Of a stretch of DNA of 64,000 nt, positions 45,308 to 54,222 are shown one piece after another. The stretch is from Alphaproteobacteria bacterium (lineage in GTDB: Bacteria > Pseudomonadota > Alphaproteobacteria > Rhodobacterales > Rhodobacteraceae). The stretch lies in NCBI GenBank assembly GCA_030424865.1, contig JAUHVR010000016.1:1-64000 (forward strand), read 5' to 3'. Under the pieces are notes generated by a model. It was not told where the DNA came from. It saw nothing but the letters and a program-made list of their open reading frames with translations, and did no database searches. Made by a program: the position numbers and the translations under genes. Positions within the stretch are counted from its first letter, which is position 1; every line of letters starts with the position of its first letter.

Positions 45308-45895
45308 ATGCGTAGTCTTGGTCTAGTCATTGCGTTCACATGCGCCGCGTTTGCGGCCTCAGCCAGCGATATCGGGCTGGAAAGCTGCCTGTTTTCCGTC
45401 ACCGAAAATGCGGGCATTCCCGGCTATAACGAAGAGGTCACGCGCGAAAGCTCGGCGGCGGCCTGCATGGACGCCTGCTCGGCCCGGCGCTGGTGCAAAA
45501 GCGTAGACTACGAACGTGCAACCGGGACGTGCTACCTGCAGCCGGTCGACCGGCACGAGGCCGCTCTGGATCACAACTATTCGGGTGATCCCTACGATCA
45601 CTTCAGCTGCGAAACCCGCACCAGGGCGTCGCGTCCCGCACAAGAGACAGCGCAGACCTGCAAGTTCGTGCGCGTCCGCAACGCCGGTATTCCCGGACAC
45701 AATCAAGAGGTTTTTGGCGGCGTGACGGCACAGGAATGCCGCGCGGCCTGTCGTGACCGCGACTGGTGCAAGAGCGTCGACTACGAACGCGGAAACAAGA
45801 AATGCTTCCTTCAGCCGGTCAACATGAATGACGTGGCCTTGAAGACCGACTATGTCGGCAGCCCCTACGATCACTATTCCTGCGTTCCACAGTGA
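45308..45895 (+). CDS. Secreted protein with two tandem PAN/apple-type domains
   Basis: The 195-residue product has a signal peptide ending at ASA (about residue 20). Two repeats of ~75 residues follow (about 26-100 and 118-193). Both carry NAGIPG(Y/H)N, a paired Cys (AAACMDAC / ECRAACRD), the invariant WCKSVDYER, a C(Y/F)LQPV strand and a closing D(P/S)YDH(F/Y)SC. The cysteine spacing fits PAN/apple modules, which bind protein or carbohydrate. A GGAGGAGAGGAG tract lies upstream of the ATG at 45308. Confidence 0.82.
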   Translation: MRSLGLVIAFTCAAFAASASDIGLESCLFSVTENAGIPGYNEEVTRESSAAACMDACSARRWCKSVDYERATGTCYLQPVDRHEAALDHNYSGDPYDHFSCETRTRASRPAQETAQTCKFVRVRNAGIPGHNQEVFGGVTAQECRAACRDRDWCKSVDYERGNKKCFLQPVNMNDVALKTDYVGSPYDHYSCVPQ

Positions 45896-45994
45896 CATTG
45901 GACTGACCTGGGGAAAGCCGGTGGTTTCTCCCCTTTCCCCAACCGTTTGAAACCTGATAGGGTCCGCGCGAGATGACCTGAAGGGGACAAGGGG

Positions 45995-46495
45995 ATGATC
46001 GTTCGCGCGTTGACAGTGGCCGGGGGCCTTGCCGGTGCCGCCGGGATGTCGCAATTTCCCGAGTTTTCCCAGCAGTATATCCAACGCCTGGGCGGCGCGG
46101 TCGACGAACTGGCCCGCGCGGTGGATCATTTTGACAAGGATGCCAGCAAGGTGGGTCTGACCCGCGACGAAGCGCTTGCGCAGCTGTCCCAAGGCAGCGA
46201 TTTCGGGGCGGAACGCAGCGACAGCATGGCTGCGATGATTGCCCGTCACGCGCGCCTGAGTGCTGACCTGGACGCGCTCAAGCAAGCGGGCCCCTTCAGC
46301 CGTGCAAGCATGCTGTCCCATCTCAGCGACAGCGACGTCGCGCGCCGTGCGTTCGCGGAATACAAACCCGCCGTGCCCGCCACCTTCGAAGGTGCAGTCT
46401 TTGGCGGAACAGGGTTTCTGGCGGGGATCCTGACGATCTGGGCCGCGCTCAAGGTCCTGCTGTGGCCCTTTGGCCGCCGCCGGGCGGCGGCTTAA
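45995..46495 (+). CDS. DUF2937 family membrane-associated protein
   Basis: The 166-residue product opens with a short hydrophobic segment and MSQFPEFSQQYIQRLGGAVDEL, the DUF2937 pattern. A helical soluble middle follows, then a C-terminal hydrophobic hairpin (VFGGTGFLAGILTIWAALKV) and an Arg/Ala tail. The function is unknown; the family is found in alpha- and gammaproteobacteria. It has its own GGGG-rich leader and no tight coupling to its neighbours. Confidence 0.85.
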   Translation: MIVRALTVAGGLAGAAGMSQFPEFSQQYIQRLGGAVDELARAVDHFDKDASKVGLTRDEALAQLSQGSDFGAERSDSMAAMIARHARLSADLDALKQAGPFSRASMLSHLSDSDVARRAFAEYKPAVPATFEGAVFGGTGFLAGILTIWAALKVLLWPFGRRRAAA

Positions 46496-46569
46496 CCGTC
46501 GCACCCCGAACATCTTGACGAGCGAAGGCTTGGCAAGGCACCCTTGACCCACTGCTGCCGGGAAAGATC

Positions 46570-48114
46570 ATGGACGGAAACACAGCCGAGACGTCGTCTC
46601 AGTGGGGGCCCTTTGGCCGACCGCTTTTCGATGATCCGCAATCGCTGGCCCTGAAACGGGTGGGTGTGATCGACATCGGGTCGAACTCTGTTCGGATGGT
46701 TGTTTTTGACGGGGCCGCACGCTCGCCCGCGTATTTCTTCAACGAAAAGGTCATGTGTGGTCTGGGCGCCGGAATGGCCGAGACCGGGCATCTGAACCCC
46801 TCGGGGCGCAAACGGGCCTACGAAGCGCTGAAGCGCTTCAAGCTGCTGGCAGATCAGATGACCGTGCGCACCTTGACCGCCGTGGCCACCGCCGCCGTGC
46901 GTGACGCCACGGACGGGGACGAGTTTCGCAAGGAAGTGCTGCATGACACCGGTCTCGACATCTGGGTGATTGACGGCGAAGAAGAGGCGCGCCTGTCTGC
47001 ACAGGGAGTACTTCTGGGCTGGCCCGGGTCCTATGGCCTTGTCTGCGACATTGGCGGGTCCTCGATGGAACTGGCCGAAATCTCGGGCGGCGAGGTCGGC
47101 AAGCGGGTCACGTCGTCCCTGGGTCCGCTCAAGCTGCGGGATCTGCCCGGTGGCCGCAAGGGCCGCGCGCAGGTGATCAAGTCGACGATGGCCGATCTGG
47201 CGCGTCGCATGGGCGATCAACGGGACCGTTTGTTCCTGGTGGGCGGCTCCTGGCGCGCGATTGCGCGGGTCGACATGCACCGCCGTGGATATCCCCTGCA
47301 CGTGCAGCACGAATACCGCATGACGGCCGATTTTGTGTCCGACACCGCTGACTACATCGCCGCGGCCGATCTGGAAGAATTGCGCGGTGCCTGCGGCATC
47401 TCGTCAAACCGGATGTCGCTGGTGCCCTATGCGGCCGAGGTGCTGACCGAACTGGTCCGGCAGTTCAAGCCCAAGGACATTGCCGTGTCCAGCTATGGCA
47501 TCCGCGAGGGTCTGTTGTACGAACAGATGCCGCAGGAACTGCGCGACCGCGATCCGCTGATCGAATACTGCCGCTTTGCCGAAAACAAGGATGCGCGCAT
47601 TCCGGGCTTTGGCCGAGCGTTGTTCGAATTTGTCATGCCCCTGTTTGCCAAGTCCAGCCCGGCGCAGGTCCGGCTGATCAAGGCCGCTTGCCTGCTGCAC
47701 GATGTCAACTGGCGCGCGCATCCCGATTTCCGCGCCGAAACCTGCTTTGACACGGCAACCCGGGCCAACATGGGCGGCATGAAACATGGCGAGCGCGTTT
47801 TTCTGGGGCTGGCCTTGCTGCACCGCTATCGCAACAAGCGCGAAGGCACACGGTTTGACGAATTGTCGGACCTGATCGGAGAGGACGCCAAGCACGCAGC
47901 CGAGGTTCTGGGCAAGGCCATGCGCTTTGGCGCGATGCTTTGGCCGGACGAAGCCGGTGACAGCGGCGTCGGACTTCGCTGGCACCCCAAGAAGAAACTC
48001 TTGCGGCTGAACCTGACCGAAGCCACGGCGCCCCTGTTTGGCGAGGTGGCACAGGCGCGGTTCAATGCGCTGGCCAACTCTCTTGGCGCCGAAACCGAGA
48101 TCGTGGTCGCCTGA
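46570..48114 (+). CDS. ppx: Exopolyphosphatase (Ppx/GppA family)
   Basis: Ppx hydrolyses polyphosphate or, in GppA-type members, pppGpp. The 514-residue product has the ASKHA-type phosphate loops VGVIDIGSNSVRMVVFDG (residues about 35-52), ATAAVRDA and VCDIGGSSMELAEI (about 158-171). Its C-terminal HD-like helical half contains LLHDVNWRAHPDFRAETCF. The N-terminal 30 residues are an extension. Whether polyphosphate or pppGpp is the substrate cannot be decided from sequence. No ppk is adjacent. Confidence 0.92.
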   Translation: MDGNTAETSSQWGPFGRPLFDDPQSLALKRVGVIDIGSNSVRMVVFDGAARSPAYFFNEKVMCGLGAGMAETGHLNPSGRKRAYEALKRFKLLADQMTVRTLTAVATAAVRDATDGDEFRKEVLHDTGLDIWVIDGEEEARLSAQGVLLGWPGSYGLVCDIGGSSMELAEISGGEVGKRVTSSLGPLKLRDLPGGRKGRAQVIKSTMADLARRMGDQRDRLFLVGGSWRAIARVDMHRRGYPLHVQHEYRMTADFVSDTADYIAAADLEELRGACGISSNRMSLVPYAAEVLTELVRQFKPKDIAVSSYGIREGLLYEQMPQELRDRDPLIEYCRFAENKDARIPGFGRALFEFVMPLFAKSSPAQVRLIKAACLLHDVNWRAHPDFRAETCFDTATRANMGGMKHGERVFLGLALLHRYRNKREGTRFDELSDLIGEDAKHAAEVLGKAMRFGAMLWPDEAGDSGVGLRWHPKKKLLRLNLTEATAPLFGEVAQARFNALANSLGAETEIVVA

Positions 48115-48120
48115 ACCGCG

Positions 48121-48489
48121 CTATAGCTCGATTTCATTCTCTGGCGCCGTCTCTTCGTCCGAGGGGGTCTTTCGTCGAATGATGATATCGCCATTCTCAA
48201 GCACTTCGGGCGGATGATACATCGTCCAGTCGTCGACCTTGTCCAGCATGTCTTTCAATGCCGGCCCCATGGTTTCAGCGAAGTCGCGCAATCCCGGTTC
48301 CAATTCGCGGGCGAACTCTTCCATCTCGTCCAGGGCCGGTTCGATCTCGCGCAGGATGCCCTGCATGAAAAGCCGGGCGCCCTCTTCCATCAGGCTGAAA
48401 CCATCTTCGTCGCTGGCCTGCGCCACCAGTGGCGTCGACAGGGCTGCGGTGATCACGAAGGCGGAAGCAAGATGTCTCATGTCAGTCAT
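48121..48489 (-). CDS. Small periplasmic hypothetical protein
   Basis: The 122-residue product has a signal peptide (FVITAALSTPLVAQAS, cleavage near residue 26). An acidic, heptad-like helical region follows (EIEPALDEMEEFARELEPGL), then a YHPPEVLENGDIIIRRK segment and an acidic tail. I recall similar small proteins in Rhodobacterales but no assigned function. The ATG at 48489 has GGGGA upstream; the next in-frame ATG has none. It is convergent with ppx, with a six-base gap. Confidence 0.65.
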   Translation of the reverse strand: MTDMRHLASAFVITAALSTPLVAQASDEDGFSLMEEGARLFMQGILREIEPALDEMEEFARELEPGLRDFAETMGPALKDMLDKVDDWTMYHPPEVLENGDIIIRRKTPSDEETAPENEIEL

Positions 48490-48517
48490 ATGGGCAGTCC
48501 CCTTGGCAATTGAAAGG

Positions 48518-49543
48518 TCACAGGTCGATGTCCAGCGTGACCGGGAAATGATCTGACGCGGTCAAAAGCGCCTGGCGCAGTTCAGGCGTGCGCCAACAGC
48601 CCGGATCATCAAACGGGTGCCAGATGCGCCAACGAGGGGTCAGGTCCATCAGATCCGCCGAAATCATCACGTAATCCAGCAGGGCCTGCAGGAACCGGTT
48701 GTCCTTGCTCAGGAAGAACCGGGCCGTCGTGGGGCGCGCGCCAAAGCGCTGGGTCAGCGCCTGCGCGGCATGGGGGTCAAACAGGCGGGGGCCGTTGCCC
48801 ACGCCCAGGACGATTTCGACCGACGAGCGGCCAAAAAGATCCTCGTATTCGTCCAACCCCGGTCCGTCATTCAGATCCCCCAGAACGATCAAGGGGTCAC
48901 CTTGTTCCAGATGCTGATCGATCCGCGCCCTGAGCCAGATCGCCTGGGCCAGTTGTTTGCGACGGTTGGCGATCGAGATGCGCATGACCTCGTCCCGCGT
49001 CTCGGCCCCGTGGGGGGCCTTGGACTTGAGATGCGCGCCGATCAGTCGAAACGCCCGCCCCGAGGCTGCGCGAGCCGAAATCTCAAGCGGCGGTTTCGAG
49101 AACCGCACCTTGTCTTCGCGCGCGTCCACGTCCAGATCGATGCGAAAGGCCCCGTCAAAACGGGGCGCACCATGCCGCCCCTTGATGCCCGTTTCCTCGC
49201 CCAACGGGTCATGACTGGCCTGCAGCACGTCCGGATCATAAAGCAGTGCAATCTCCTGCTGGGTGTCGTTGACAAAACCGATCACGGCCTTGCGCGCGCG
49301 CAGCCCAAAGGCCGCGGCGAAGTTTTCCAGCGCCGTCACCCCGTTGCGCCGGGAATGGCTGTCGGGGGCCTCGATCACCATGACGGCATCTGCGTCCAGC
49401 GCGGTAAAGACGATGCCCAGCGCCGCAATCTGGTCAGCACGGGTCACGTCGTGGCGGGCGGACCAGCCATCGTCGTCCTGCAAGCTTCCGTCGTCGGCAA
49501 ACAAGGCATCAAACCACTCGACGTTATAGGTGGCGATGCGCAT
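48518..49543 (-). CDS. Endonuclease/exonuclease/phosphatase (EEP) family protein
   Basis: The 341-residue product begins MRIATYNVEWFDALF (metal-binding Asn). It continues with VMVIEAPDS (catalytic Glu), LIGAHLKSKAPHG, IVLGDLNDGPG (catalytic Asp/Asn) and the closing ASDHFPVTLDIDL (His). This is the DNase I-like EEP set. Members cleave nucleic acids or phosphoesters; no signal peptide is visible, so it acts inside the cell. The DnaJ-like gene is seven bases upstream and the two are probably cotranscribed. Confidence 0.88.
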   Translation of the reverse strand: MRIATYNVEWFDALFADDGSLQDDDGWSARHDVTRADQIAALGIVFTALDADAVMVIEAPDSHSRRNGVTALENFAAAFGLRARKAVIGFVNDTQQEIALLYDPDVLQASHDPLGEETGIKGRHGAPRFDGAFRIDLDVDAREDKVRFSKPPLEISARAASGRAFRLIGAHLKSKAPHGAETRDEVMRISIANRRKQLAQAIWLRARIDQHLEQGDPLIVLGDLNDGPGLDEYEDLFGRSSVEIVLGVGNGPRLFDPHAAQALTQRFGARPTTARFFLSKDNRFLQALLDYVMISADLMDLTPRWRIWHPFDDPGCWRTPELRQALLTASDHFPVTLDIDL

Positions 49544-49549
49544 CGTCCG

Positions 49550-50236
49550 TCAGGCCCCGGCCCGCGCGGCAGAGATTTCTTCCCAGGCGTTGTTGATGTC
49601 GATCAGACGTTTCTCGGCGATCTTGATTGCCTCTTCGGGCACGCCCGCCGCGATCAGTCTGTCCGGGTGGCTTTCCCGCACAAGCCCACGCCAGGCACGA
49701 CGGATTTCGTCCAGTGGCGTTTCCGGATCAACCCTCAACACGGTGTAGGGATCGGGCGTCGCATCCGGGACAAACCGTGCGCGCATGGCGCGAAAGCAGC
49801 GGTCTTCGATCTCGAATATCTCGGCCACACGCTCCAGAAAGACGTCTTCGTTCGGATGATACCTGCCATCCGCAATGGCGATGTGGAACAGCCCCTCAAG
49901 AAGGTTGTCCAGGGCCGCGCGATCAGAGCGGAACATCGCGCTGATCCGCTTGGCGTAATCCTCGAATCCAGCCACATCCTGCCGCGCCAGGTTAAAGACC
50001 CGAGCGGCCCCTGTTTCGTCCTCTTTCGCGATGTGAAAAACCTCGCGAAAGGCAGTGACCTCGTCGCGGGTGACCAGGCCGTCGGCCTTGGCCATCTTGG
50101 CGCTCAGCGCGATGACGGCGATGGTGAAGGCAATCGAGCGTTCCGGAGGCGTGCGCAGGCGATCAAAGACCACCGATAGCGGTTCGCCCGAAGCAAGGGC
50201 CGAAATGGCCTCGGTTATTCGCGTCCAAAGTGACAT
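49550..50236 (-). CDS. TerB/DjlA-like J-domain protein
   Basis: The 228-residue product has a TerB-like helical N-terminal half (FTIAVIALSAKMAKADGLVTRDEV and AIADGRYHPNEDVF). A C-terminal J-domain follows (YTVLRVDPETPLDEIRRAWRGLVRESHPD, HPD at about residue 190), the region that stimulates DnaK ATPase. It lacks the N-terminal membrane helix of enterobacterial DjlA, so it is soluble. It is the first gene of a short operon with the EEP protein. Confidence 0.88.
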   Translation of the reverse strand: MSLWTRITEAISALASGEPLSVVFDRLRTPPERSIAFTIAVIALSAKMAKADGLVTRDEVTAFREVFHIAKEDETGAARVFNLARQDVAGFEDYAKRISAMFRSDRAALDNLLEGLFHIAIADGRYHPNEDVFLERVAEIFEIEDRCFRAMRARFVPDATPDPYTVLRVDPETPLDEIRRAWRGLVRESHPDRLIAAGVPEEAIKIAEKRLIDINNAWEEISAARAGA

Positions 50237-50279
50237 GGGCCCAGCTTAGTCGCCTCGCACCGGGATGTCAGTGCGGCAT

Positions 50280-50762
50280 TCAGAGAATTTTCTGCATCAG
50301 CACAAGGTCGATCCAACGGTCGAACTTGAAGCCCACCTCTGGCAGGGTCGCGATCTCGGTGAAGCCCAGCTTGGCGTGGAATGTCACGGCCTCGGGGTTT
50401 TCGCCGCTGACGCCCGCCCAAAGCGAATGCACACCGGCCCCGCGCGCATGCTCTTCGATCGCGCGCATCAAAGCGCGCCCCGCCCCAAGGCCCCGCGCGG
50501 CCGGGTCCAGCATGATCGAATGCTCTTTGGTGCGGGCATAGCCGATGCCGCCGCGAAACGGAAAATAAGTCGCAAATCCAACCAATTGCCCTTCGTTTTC
50601 GGCCACGAAGAAGGCACCCTCGCGGGTCTTGATATCCTGCACCAGACCGTCCTCGGTCTTGTAGGTCGTGGTGAAGGTGATCGTTGTATCGCGGATCACC
50701 GAGTTCCAGATCCCGGCAATCGCAGTGGCGTCAGCGGGGATGGCGGGACGTATGTTCACCAC
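50280..50762 (-). CDS. GNAT N-acetyltransferase (phosphinothricin-acetyltransferase-like)
   Basis: The 160-residue product is a single GNAT fold: IRPAIPADATAIAGIWNSVI at the start, the acetyl-CoA loop LDPAARGLGAGRALMRAIEEHA (about residues 82-103), and GFTEIATLPEVGFKFDRWIDLVLMQK at the end, the last block typical of the Pat/YncA subgroup. Substrates in the family include phosphinothricin, methionine sulfoximine and amino-acid derivatives. Its ATG overlaps the stop region of the VOC gene by seven bases. Confidence 0.88.
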   Translation of the reverse strand: MVNIRPAIPADATAIAGIWNSVIRDTTITFTTTYKTEDGLVQDIKTREGAFFVAENEGQLVGFATYFPFRGGIGYARTKEHSIMLDPAARGLGAGRALMRAIEEHARGAGVHSLWAGVSGENPEAVTFHAKLGFTEIATLPEVGFKFDRWIDLVLMQKIL

Positions 50763-51373
50763 AGGGTGACCTCGCCCTGTGGTGTCGAGATGACAGCGCG
50801 AAGAACGGGGTCGGGGGACTGGTCAAGAACCACGCGGTCATCGGCAAGGAACGGCGCAAAGGTCCTGGTCATTCCGGCGGGATCGGGGTGCCCCAGCACC
50901 AGCTGGCTCAGTTTGCATCCGGTTGGGGTCAGACGCCCCGCAGGCGGTTCGGTGTCACCCCAATCGATCATGCCGGGAAAGAGGCCGCCCAGAGGCAGGT
51001 TACCGTCTTGCGGAATGCCCATGCGCCAGCTCAGGTCGCCGCGCTGCAATGGCAGGGGGTGCACCTGCCCGCCGTAGGCCTGTGCCAGGTCACGCTCCAG
51101 CACGGTGCTGCGCGCCACCCAATGCGCCAGCCGCGGCGCGCCGGTGAAGCTGTCCAGCCCAAACCAGCGCGGCCAGGCCGGGGGCTGGGCCGCAGGGTCG
51201 ATGCTGATCACCTCGAGGTACAACCCGTCCTCAAGCCCCAAGAGCAGGTTGTGGGTGCCAAAATGCGCGTGCTGCCCGCCCGGTTGCATCGTGACGTTCA
51301 GCGCGTTTTCGACATGGTCGCGGCCCGCATCAAGGGTCTCAGCGACAATCACAAGGTGGTCGATGCTCAACAT
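50756..51373 (-). CDS. VOC / glyoxalase-like domain protein
   Basis: The 205-residue product starts LSIDHLVIVAETLDAGRDHVENALNV, the Glyoxalase_3-like (PF13468-type) opening with a metal His. HFGTHNLLLGLEDGLYLEVISID carries further ligand positions. The C-terminal half is a second beta-alpha module (CKLSQLVLGHPDPAG). The substrate is unknown. It overlaps the GNAT gene and is 78 bases from the mutase gene on the same strand. Confidence 0.8.
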   Translation of the reverse strand: MLSIDHLVIVAETLDAGRDHVENALNVTMQPGGQHAHFGTHNLLLGLEDGLYLEVISIDPAAQPPAWPRWFGLDSFTGAPRLAHWVARSTVLERDLAQAYGGQVHPLPLQRGDLSWRMGIPQDGNLPLGGLFPGMIDWGDTEPPAGRLTPTGCKLSQLVLGHPDPAGMTRTFAPFLADDRVVLDQSPDPVLRAVISTPQGEVTLW

Positions 51374-51451
51374 GGGCAGGCTCCGAAATCGGCAAACGCC
51401 AAAGCGTTACGCCTGTTTCCGGGGCCTGCCAAGGGCGATTTGCGGAATTCC

Positions 51452-53581
51452 CTAGCCGCGCGCTTCGCGGATCAGTTTCAGGATGTCCTGCGCGGCCTCT
51501 GGGATGTTGGTGCCCGGACCAAAGATCGCCTTGACGCCCGCGTCATAGAGGAACTGATAATCCTGCTGCGGGATCACGCCACCGCAGATCACCAGGATAT
51601 CCTCGGCTCCCGCCTCTTTCAGCGCCTCGACCAGCTGCGGCGCAAGGGTCTTGTGACCCGCCGCCTGCGACGAGATCCCGATGACATGCACATCGTTGTC
51701 GACTGCATCCTGTGCGGCCTCGGCCGGGGTCTGGAACAGAGGGCCCACGTCTACGTCAAAGCCGATGTCGGCAAAGGCCGTGGCGATGACCTTGGCCCCC
51801 CGGTCGTGGCCGTCCTGCCCCATCTTGACCACCAGCATGCGCGGGCGGCGGCCTTCATCCTCGGCAAACTGCTCAACCGCCGACTGGATCGCGGCAAAGC
51901 CCTCGTCCCCTTCGTAGGCCGCGCCGTAGACGCCCGCCAGGGTCTTCACTTCCGCACGGTGGCGGCCGAACACTTTTTCCATGGCCATGCTGATCTCTCC
52001 TACGCTGGCACGGGCGCGCGCGGCCTCGACCGCGGCTTCCAGAAGGTTGCCGCCTTCTTCGGCTCGTCTTGTCAGTTCGGTCATCGCCGCCTCATACGCG
52101 GCCTCGTCCCGCTCGGCGCGGATCTTGGTCAACCGGGCCACCTGCGCTTCGCGCACGGCGACGTTGTCGACATCCAGGATGTCCAGTTCGGCCTCTTCGT
52201 CGAGCCGGTATTTGTTCACACCCACAACCACGTCTTCGCCCCGGTCGATCTTGGCCTGACGGGTCGCGGCACTTTCCTCGATCCGCAGCTTGGGCATGCC
52301 CGAGGCGACGGCCTTGGTCATGCCGCCCATCTCGTCGACCTCTTCGATCAATTTCCAGGCCGCCTCGGCCAGATCGGCGGTCAGCTTTTCGACGTAGTAG
52401 GACCCTGCCAGCGGGTCGACTACATTGGTCACGCCGGTTTCTTCCTGCAGGATCAGCTGGGTGTTCCGCGCGATGCGGGCGCTGAATTCGGTCGGCAGGG
52501 CAATCGCCTCATCCAAGGCATTGGTGTGCAGCGACTGAGTGCCGCCCAGAACCGCGCTCATCGCCTCGTAGGCGGTGCGGATGACGTTGTTGTAGGGGTC
52601 CTGTTCCTGCAGCGACACACCCGAGGTCTGACAGTGCGTCCGCAGCATTTTGGACCGGTCGTTCTTGGCGCCCAGATCGGTCATGATCCGATGCCACAGC
52701 ATCCGCGCGGCGCGCAGCTTGGCGGCCTCCATGAAGAAGTTCATGCCGATGGCAAAGAAGAACGACAGACGACCGGCAAACTTGTCGACGTCCATGCCGC
52801 GTTCCATCGCGGTGCGCACATATTCCTTGCCGTCCGCCAGCGTGTAGGCCAGCTCTTGCACAAGGTTCGCGCCGGCCTCTTGCATGTGATAGCCCGAGAT
52901 CGAGATCGAGTTGAATTTCGGCATCTCGTTCGAGGTGTACTCGATGATATCCGCAATGATCCGCATCGAGGGTTCGGGCGGATAGACATAGGTGTTGCGG
53001 ACCATGAACTCTTTCAGAATGTCGTTCTGAATGGTGCCCGCCAGCAGCGCCTTGTCATGCCCCTGCTCTTCGCCCGCAACGATGAAGCTGGCCAGGATCG
53101 GGATCACCGCCCCGTTCATGGTCATCGAGACCGAGACCTTGTCGAGCGGGATACCGTCAAAGAGGATCTTCATGTCCTCGACACTGTCGATGGCCACACC
53201 TGCCTTGCCGACGTCCCCCTCGACGCGCGGGTGATCGCTGTCATAGCCGCGGTGCGTCGCCAGGTCGAAGGCGACCGAGACGCCCTGCTGACCGGCGGCC
53301 AGGTTCTTGCGGTAAAAGGCGTTCGATTCCTCGGCTGTTGAAAAGCCCGCGTACTGACGGATCGTCCAGGGACGGCCTGCGTACATGGTGGCCTTCACAC
53401 CGCGCAGGAACGGCCCCTCGCCAGGGATCGTTTCAAGGTGCTCCAGCCCCTCAAGATCCTCGGCGGTATAGACCGGCTTGACGTCGAGCCCTTCCAGCGT
53501 GTTCCAGGTCAACCCGTCCAACGGCTTGCCCCGCAACTCTTTTTCCGCGAGACTCTTCCAGAGTTCTGTCTTGCTCGTCAT
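51452..53581 (-). CDS. scpA: Methylmalonyl-CoA mutase
   Basis: The mutase converts (R)-methylmalonyl-CoA to succinyl-CoA with adenosylcobalamin, the last step of propionyl-CoA assimilation and of the ethylmalonyl-CoA pathway. The single 709-residue chain has the TIM-barrel substrate domain ([65 protein letters not shown]). The C-terminal B12 domain carries the lower-ligand His in [12 protein letters not shown] (about residue 605) with [10 protein letters not shown]. It forms one region with pccA and pccB. The length fits the homodimeric McmA/ScpA type. Confidence 0.96.
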   Translation of the reverse strand: MTSKTELWKSLAEKELRGKPLDGLTWNTLEGLDVKPVYTAEDLEGLEHLETIPGEGPFLRGVKATMYAGRPWTIRQYAGFSTAEESNAFYRKNLAAGQQGVSVAFDLATHRGYDSDHPRVEGDVGKAGVAIDSVEDMKILFDGIPLDKVSVSMTMNGAVIPILASFIVAGEEQGHDKALLAGTIQNDILKEFMVRNTYVYPPEPSMRIIADIIEYTSNEMPKFNSISISGYHMQEAGANLVQELAYTLADGKEYVRTAMERGMDVDKFAGRLSFFFAIGMNFFMEAAKLRAARMLWHRIMTDLGAKNDRSKMLRTHCQTSGVSLQEQDPYNNVIRTAYEAMSAVLGGTQSLHTNALDEAIALPTEFSARIARNTQLILQEETGVTNVVDPLAGSYYVEKLTADLAEAAWKLIEEVDEMGGMTKAVASGMPKLRIEESAATRQAKIDRGEDVVVGVNKYRLDEEAELDILDVDNVAVREAQVARLTKIRAERDEAAYEAAMTELTRRAEEGGNLLEAAVEAARARASVGEISMAMEKVFGRHRAEVKTLAGVYGAAYEGDEGFAAIQSAVEQFAEDEGRRPRMLVVKMGQDGHDRGAKVIATAFADIGFDVDVGPLFQTPAEAAQDAVDNDVHVIGISSQAAGHKTLAPQLVEALKEAGAEDILVICGGVIPQQDYQFLYDAGVKAIFGPGTNIPEAAQDILKLIREARG

Positions 53582-53698
53582 CGTCCTAATCCTTTCACGT
53601 CCGGCAAGGCATCGGTGCCCGGCCCCCGTTTCTCAAATTTGCGTTTCGCACCGTCGCGGCCCTTCGCAATCGCAAAAGCCGCAACTATATCTTTGGGT

Positions 53699-54148
53699 AT
53701 GAGACCCTTGTTGCCCCTGTTCGTCGCGGCGTTGACCGCCGCCCTGCCCCTGACCGCGACTGCCGCGGAAGAGGCCGAAGACGCACCGATCATTGTTGAA
53801 GCCGAAGACCAGCGGCTTGAGGATTTCCTGTGGACCGCGCGGCCCGTTGTGGTCTTTGCCGACAGCCCGGCCGATCCGCGGTACGTCCAGCAGCTGCAGA
53901 ACATCGAGAATGACGTCGACGCCCTGCGCGAACGGGACGTGGTGGTGCTGGTCGACACCGACCCGGGCACACTCAGCCCCCTGCGCGAAGCGCTGCGCCC
54001 GCGCGGCTTCATGCTGGTGCTGATCGGCAAGGATGGCGGCGTGAAGCTGCGCAAACCCGCGCCCTGGACCGTGCGCGAGCTGTCGCGCAGCATCGACAAG
54101 ATGCCGATGCGCCAGCAGGAAATCCGCGACGCCCGTGGCGGCAGCTGA
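53699..54148 (+). CDS. DUF4174 secreted protein
   Basis: The 149-residue product has a signal peptide (LFVAALTAALPLTATAA, ~22 residues). Its DUF4174 domain is thioredoxin-like in pattern: LEDFLWTARPVVVFADSPADP, RDVVVLVDTDPG, FMLVLIGKDGGVKLRKPAPW. No CxxC is present, so it is not an obvious thiol oxidoreductase. It is the only plus-strand gene within the mutase-carboxylase region. No strong ribosome-binding site precedes the ATG (TTTGGGTATG). Confidence 0.82.
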   Translation: MRPLLPLFVAALTAALPLTATAAEEAEDAPIIVEAEDQRLEDFLWTARPVVVFADSPADPRYVQQLQNIENDVDALRERDVVVLVDTDPGTLSPLREALRPRGFMLVLIGKDGGVKLRKPAPWTVRELSRSIDKMPMRQQEIRDARGGS

Positions 54149-54222
54149 CCCGACAGGTCAGCCGTCATGTCAGCGCGCGTTGGCGCGCTGATCGCGATAT
54201 CGGGCGTGCCACAGGGCATGGA

